Below, piece after piece: positions 6,988 to 10,128 of a DNA stretch of 10,128 nucleotides. The number at the start of each line of letters is the position of its first letter. Position 1 is the first letter of the stretch. The notes beneath the pieces were generated by a model. It had not been told where the DNA came from. It was given only the letters and a program-made list of their open reading frames with translations, and ran no database searches. Made by a program: the position numbers and the translations under genes. The DNA comes from Selenomonadaceae bacterium (GTDB lineage: Bacteria; Bacillota; Negativicutes; Selenomonadales; Selenomonadaceae), in contig JAFPCE010000149.1 in the NCBI GenBank assembly GCA_017390245.1, positions 1-10,128 on the forward strand. The letters run 5' to 3'.

Positions 6988-7325
6988 CATAAACCGATGA
7001 GGTGAAGATAAAAATATAACGTGCACTTACAGAGAGCCGGCGTTGCTGAGAGTCCGGTAGAACGCAGTATATTAAATGGATCACTGAGGGTGCGGTCAAA
7101 GGAAATGATTGTTAAATTATTTCTGAGTATTCCGCAACGCGTCACAAGCGTTATTTGTGAGGGATATGATGGTATCCTGCAGAGGGAAAGGAATTGTAAC
7201 TATTTTTAGGGAGATTTCTTTAATCAAGGTGGCACCGCGGGTATGCAGTGTATGGTTTGCATTTAGCAATGGTAAGCACGGCACTCGTCCTTGACAATTA
7301 GTTGTCGAGGATGGGTGCCTTTTTT
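6988..7325 (+). promoter_or_regulatory. T-box leader specific for tRNA-Trp
   Basis: This leader RNA senses uncharged tRNA-Trp and lets transcription proceed into the trp genes. All canonical parts can be paired by hand. In Stem I, the base is 6993-6996 with 7093-7096, then 7001-7005 with 7081-7085. Above these is the specifier loop with codon UGG (7077-7079) in AAAUGGA, then 7013-7018 with 7068-7073, 7021-7023 with 7063-7065, and an apical CCGG/CCGG stem around a GCTG motif. Stem II pairs 7102-7109 with 7116-7123. The Stem IIA/B pseudoknot pairs 7136-7140 with 7148-7152 and 7142-7147 with 7155-7160. Stem III pairs 7162-7166 with 7173-7177. The T-box is AAGGTGGCACCGCG (7226-7239). Its UGGC complements GCCA, matching the G discriminator usual in bacterial tRNA-Trp. 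In the antiterminator, AAGG (7226-7229) pairs with CCTT (7289-7292) and 7237-7242 pairs with 7283-7288. Confidence 0.96.
7280..7325 (+). terminator. Regulated terminator of the Trp T-box
   Basis: Arms 7280-7297 and 7302-7319 form an 18-pair stem (three G-T pairs) with loop TTAG and six T at 7320-7325. Its 5' arm contains 7283-7292, the same bases used by the antiterminator, so the two structures exclude each other. Between the T run and the trpD ribosome binding site (7326-7387) no further element is seen. Confidence 0.95.
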
Positions 7326-7402
7326 GATACAAAAATATGGCACATCTGATGACAATTTCCTGAAGCAGAAGCAGTTGTAAGTAGTTTAAGGAGGTTTTTC
7401 AG

Positions 7403-8419
7403 ATGATTAAGGAAGCAATTTATGAAGTAGTTAACGGCAGGGATTTAACCCATGATATGGCCAAGGCAGCCATGGATGAAATTATGAGCGGCACAGCAAC
7501 ACCTATTCAGATTAGCGGTTTTCTCACAGCTTTGAGGTTAAAGGGGGAGACTGTTACTGAAATCACTGCCTGTGCTGAGGTAATGCGTGAGAAATGCCTG
7601 CCAGTTCAGCATGAGGGTGAGGTGCTGGAAATCGTTGGTACTGGCGGTGATGAAGCCAATACCTTTAATATTTCCACCACTTCTGGTTTTGTAGTAGCTG
7701 CCGCAGGTATTCCCGTAGCAAAGCATGGCAATCGCAGCGTTTCCAGCAAGTGCGGTGCTGCTGACTGTTTAGAGGCGTTGGGAGTGAAGCTGGACATTTC
7801 TCCTGAAGGGAACAAAAAGATTCTGCAGGATGCAGGCATGTGTTTCATGTTCGCCCAGGCCTATCACGCATCTATGAAGTATGCAGCTCCAGTAAGAAAG
7901 GATTTGGGAGTTCGGACTATTTTCAATATCTTAGGTCCTCTGGCAAATCCAGCTGGTGCTACCATGCAGCTGATGGGAGTTTATGACAAGGCTTTGATTT
8001 TACCTCTGGCGCAGGTGCTGGTAAACCTGGGGGTAAAGAATGGCGCTGTGGTTTGTGGCAGTGATGGCTTGGATGAAATCACCTTAACGGGTAAAACCTA
8101 TATCTGCTTTATCCATGATGGTAAGGCTGGTGAGCTGCAGGAGCTTGATCCAAAGGATTATGGCATGGAGTATTGCCAGAAGGAGGAGCTGGTAGGCGGC
8201 CTTGCTCAGGAAAATGCAGAGATTACCAGAAAAATCCTGGCTGGAGAAAAGGGCGCTAAAAGAGATGTAGTGCTTTTAAATTCCGCAGCCTGCCTGAAGA
8301 TGGCTATGGCGGATAAAACCTTTGGTGAATGCATTGAACTGGCAAAGGAAATGATAGATAGTGGCAAGGCCATGGCCCAGCTGGAGAAATTTGTAGCAGA
8401 AACTAATAAGGTGGCATAA
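7403..8419 (+). CDS. trpD: Anthranilate phosphoribosyltransferase
   Basis: TrpD joins anthranilate to PRPP, giving N-(5-phosphoribosyl)anthranilate, the second step from chorismate to tryptophan, in the cytoplasm. At 338 residues it is the standard stand-alone length, with no fused TrpG glutaminase domain. Diagnostic motifs are GTGGD (79-83) for PRPP pyrophosphate, KHGNRSVSSKCGAAD (107-121), and SDGLDE (220-225) with metal-binding Asp224/Glu225. A GGLAQENAEI segment (265-274) is followed by LLNSAACL (291-298). The start has AAGGAGG (7388-7394) eight bases upstream. It is the first gene behind the Trp T-box, and trpCF starts one base after its stop. trpE and trpG, normally ahead of trpD, are absent here. 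Confidence 0.97.
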   Translation: MIKEAIYEVVNGRDLTHDMAKAAMDEIMSGTATPIQISGFLTALRLKGETVTEITACAEVMREKCLPVQHEGEVLEIVGTGGDEANTFNISTTSGFVVAAAGIPVAKHGNRSVSSKCGAADCLEALGVKLDISPEGNKKILQDAGMCFMFAQAYHASMKYAAPVRKDLGVRTIFNILGPLANPAGATMQLMGVYDKALILPLAQVLVNLGVKNGAVVCGSDGLDEITLTGKTYICFIHDGKAGELQELDPKDYGMEYCQKEELVGGLAQENAEITRKILAGEKGAKRDVVLLNSAACLKMAMADKTFGECIELAKEMIDSGKAMAQLEKFVAETNKVA

Positions 8420-8420
8420 C

Positions 8421-9845
8421 ATGGCGCAGAATATTCTAGATAAAATCTTTTTAGCAACTCAGGACAGAGTAAAAAAAGCAGAAAAAGAATTTCCTTTGGA
8501 AAAGCTGCAGGCAGTAATCGCCAATAGTCCTGCCAGACCACCCTTTACCTTTGAAAAAGCACTAGCTGGCAAGGATGTTTCCTTTATCTGCGAAGTAAAG
8601 AAGGCATCGCCGTCAAAGGGCCTGATTGCAAAGGATTTTCCTTATCTTGACATAGCACAGGATTACGAAAGGGCAGGAGCAGCAGCAATTTCCATTTTAA
8701 CAGAGCCGGAATTCTTCCAGGGCAGCAATAAATATTTACAGGAAATCCGCCAGGTGGTGGATATACCCCTTCTGAGAAAGGATTTCACCATAAGTGAATA
8801 TCAGATATACGAGGCCAAGGCCCTGGGAGCAGATGCAATACTACTGATATGTGCCATTTTGACAGAGGATGCTGTAAGATACTTTCGGGAAATAGCAGAC
8901 GGCCTGGGGCTGTCCTGCCTGGTGGAGGCTCACAATGAAGAGGAAATCAGCATGGCCCTCAGGGCTGGTGCTAGAATCATTGGTGTTAATAACCGCAACC
9001 TGAAGGACTTTACTGTGGATGTGGCAAACAGCCTGAGACTGAGGCATTTAGTTCCAGATAATGTTATTTTCGTTTCAGAAAGCGGTATCAAAACTGGTGA
9101 GGATGTAAAAAAGCTCAGAGACAATAAGGTGGCAGCTGCCTTAATCGGTGAAACCTTAATGAGAAGCAAAGACAAGGTGCAGGCCATAAATCAATTGTCT
9201 GGCAGGGTGAAGAGACCGGAGATAAAGCTGTGCGGCTTTTCCCGGCCAGAAGATATAGAGCTGGCCAATAAATACAAGCCAGATTATATAGGCTTTGTAT
9301 TTTATCCGCCCAGCAAAAGATATGTAACCAAGGCAAAGTCCAAAGAACTGAAAGCACTGCTGGATAAAGATATCAAAGCCGTGGGGGTCTTTGTTAATAG
9401 CAGCTACGGCGAAATCATGGAGTATATCAAGGAAGGTATTATTGATATAGTGCAGCTCCATGGAGATGAGACGCCAGAACTAATAAGAAAGCTGAAGGAA
9501 AGTAAAGTTAAGGTTATCAGGTCACTGGCAGCAGATAAAACCAGCGAGGAATATGCAGAAAATATCCAGCTGGCTGATGCAGTGCTGCTAGACACAGCTT
9601 CCCGCGAATACGGCGGTACTGGTAAGAGCTTTGACTGGGGCATATTGGAGGATAAACTGGCAAGGCTTGGCAACAAGAAGTATTTCCTGGCAGGAGGCCT
9701 GAATAGCAGAAATATTGTAAGAGCTATCAGAAGGTTTCAGCCTGCTGGCGTGGATATGAGCAGCTGTCTGGAAACCCAGGGCTGCAAGGATGAAATAAAG
9801 ATTAAAAAAATAATGGAATTAATAAGGAGTGTTATAAATGAGTAA
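8421..9845 (+). CDS. trpCF: Bifunctional indole-3-glycerol-phosphate synthase / phosphoribosylanthranilate isomerase fusion
   Basis: One 474-residue protein carries two consecutive (beta/alpha)8 barrels in the E. coli order, TrpC then TrpF. The isomerase product is the substrate of the synthase, so the fusion covers two successive steps to indole-3-glycerol phosphate. The TrpC part (about 1-258) has Glu58 and Lys60 in CEVKKASPSKG, Lys120 in LLRKDF, Glu169 in VEAHN, Asn190 in GVNNRNL and Ser221 in SESGI, matching the known catalytic and binding set. The TrpF part (about 266-474) has Cys271 in IKLCGF, GFVFYPPSKRYV (291-302), QLHGDE (345-350), a likely general acid Asp391 before GGTGKSFDW (398-406), and FLAGGL (422-427). 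The phosphate loop reads GVDMSSCLE (443-451), with Cys449 where glycine is usual. AAGGTGG (8408-8414) inside trpD is the ribosome binding site. Confidence 0.96.
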   Translation: MAQNILDKIFLATQDRVKKAEKEFPLEKLQAVIANSPARPPFTFEKALAGKDVSFICEVKKASPSKGLIAKDFPYLDIAQDYERAGAAAISILTEPEFFQGSNKYLQEIRQVVDIPLLRKDFTISEYQIYEAKALGADAILLICAILTEDAVRYFREIADGLGLSCLVEAHNEEEISMALRAGARIIGVNNRNLKDFTVDVANSLRLRHLVPDNVIFVSESGIKTGEDVKKLRDNKVAAALIGETLMRSKDKVQAINQLSGRVKRPEIKLCGFSRPEDIELANKYKPDYIGFVFYPPSKRYVTKAKSKELKALLDKDIKAVGVFVNSSYGEIMEYIKEGIIDIVQLHGDETPELIRKLKESKVKVIRSLAADKTSEEYAENIQLADAVLLDTASREYGGTGKSFDWGILEDKLARLGNKKYFLAGGLNSRNIVRAIRRFQPAGVDMSSCLETQGCKDEIKIKKIMELIRSVINE

Positions 9846-10128
9846 GGGAAGATTTGGCAAGCATGGCGGACAATATATACCAGAGACATTAATGAATGCG
9901 GTGATAGAGCTGGAGGAGGCTTATAACGAAGCAAAAAATGATCCAGGCTTTATTGCTGAATATGAGAGACTGCAGAAGGAATATACTGGCAGACCATCCC
10001 TTTTATACTATGCAGAGAAAATGACTAAGGATTTAGGCGGCGCCAAGGTTTATCTGAAGCGGGAGGATTTGAACCACACTGGTTCTCATAAATTAAATAA
10101 TGTTATCGGCCAGGTGCTTTTAGCTAAG
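9838..10128 (+). CDS. trpB: Tryptophan synthase beta chain, 5' part, cut by the window end
   Basis: TrpB condenses indole with serine to make tryptophan, using pyridoxal phosphate, in an alpha2-beta2 complex with TrpA. The 97 visible residues open with GRFGKHGGQYIPETL (4-18), the family N-terminus. They include GRPSLLYYAEKMTKDLGGAKVY and LKREDLNHTGSHKLNN, with the cofactor-binding lysine at Lys85. The ATG overlaps the trpCF stop by eight bases (9838-9845), implying translational coupling, and AAGGAG (9824-9829) lies eight bases upstream. trpA would be expected next, outside the window. Confidence 0.97.
   Translation, partial: MSKGRFGKHGGQYIPETLMNAVIELEEAYNEAKNDPGFIAEYERLQKEYTGRPSLLYYAEKMTKDLGGAKVYLKREDLNHTGSHKLNNVIGQVLLAK

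Noticed and set aside
7021..7209. 62-codon plus-strand frame starting with GTG
   Set aside because: It lies wholly inside the T-box leader; the sequence is explained by RNA helices, and the frame has no ribosome binding site.
1..10128. CRISPR arrays, insertion sequences, tRNA or rRNA genes, phage genes, defence systems
   Set aside because: No regularly spaced repeats, terminal inverted repeats, transposase or nuclease motifs or tRNA-like folds were seen; all long frames are explained by housekeeping or regulatory genes.

Overview
The window is an ordinary chromosomal stretch of a moderately AT-rich bacterium, most likely an anaerobic member of the Bacillota (Firmicutes). The strongest pointers are a complete tRNA-Trp T-box leader in front of trp genes, a BioY-type biotin transporter with a BirA-like operator, strong AGGAGG-type ribosome binding sites with ATG, GTG and TTG starts, and a glutamate dehydrogenase of the short (about 450 residue) hexameric type. 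The fused trpC-trpF gene and the periplasmic-sensor hybrid kinase would suit Negativicutes or Clostridia, but the sequence alone does not settle the class. No mobile element, CRISPR array, rRNA or tRNA gene is visible.

Layout. Positions 3-158 hold the 3' end of a probable sodium:alanine/glycine symporter gene, closed by a hairpin terminator. Positions 343-3156 encode a 937-residue hybrid sensor histidine kinase with two extracytoplasmic solute-binding modules, one membrane helix, a kinase core and a C-terminal receiver. Positions 3379-4719 encode glutamate dehydrogenase (gdhA, GTG start) behind its own promoter and a cluster of TTGCAA repeats. A bidirectional terminator at 4753-4793 separates it from a convergent minus-strand gene (4792-6108, TTG start) for a CNNM/CorC-type membrane protein with CBS domains. 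A divergent intergenic region (6109-6307) then carries the promoters of that gene and of bioY (6308-6880), the latter overlapped by a BirA-like inverted repeat. Positions 6954-7325 hold a promoter, the T-box leader and its terminator, and these control trpD (7403-8419), the trpC-trpF fusion (8421-9845) and trpB (9838 to beyond the window end).

How the genes work together. The right part is a tryptophan biosynthesis operon running from anthranilate to tryptophan. It is controlled by transcription antitermination: uncharged tRNA-Trp reads a UGG specifier and a UGGC T-box. trpE and trpG are not at the head of this operon, which is the most notable organisational point. The left part groups amino-acid functions (a probable symporter, a kinase with amino-acid-type binding domains, and glutamate dehydrogenase), but any functional link between them is inference from proximity only. 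No clearly undescribed system was found. The best candidates for a second look are the dual-sensor kinase without a visible partner, the TTGCAA cluster and tiny ORF ahead of gdhA, and the BirA-like operator on the bioY promoter.
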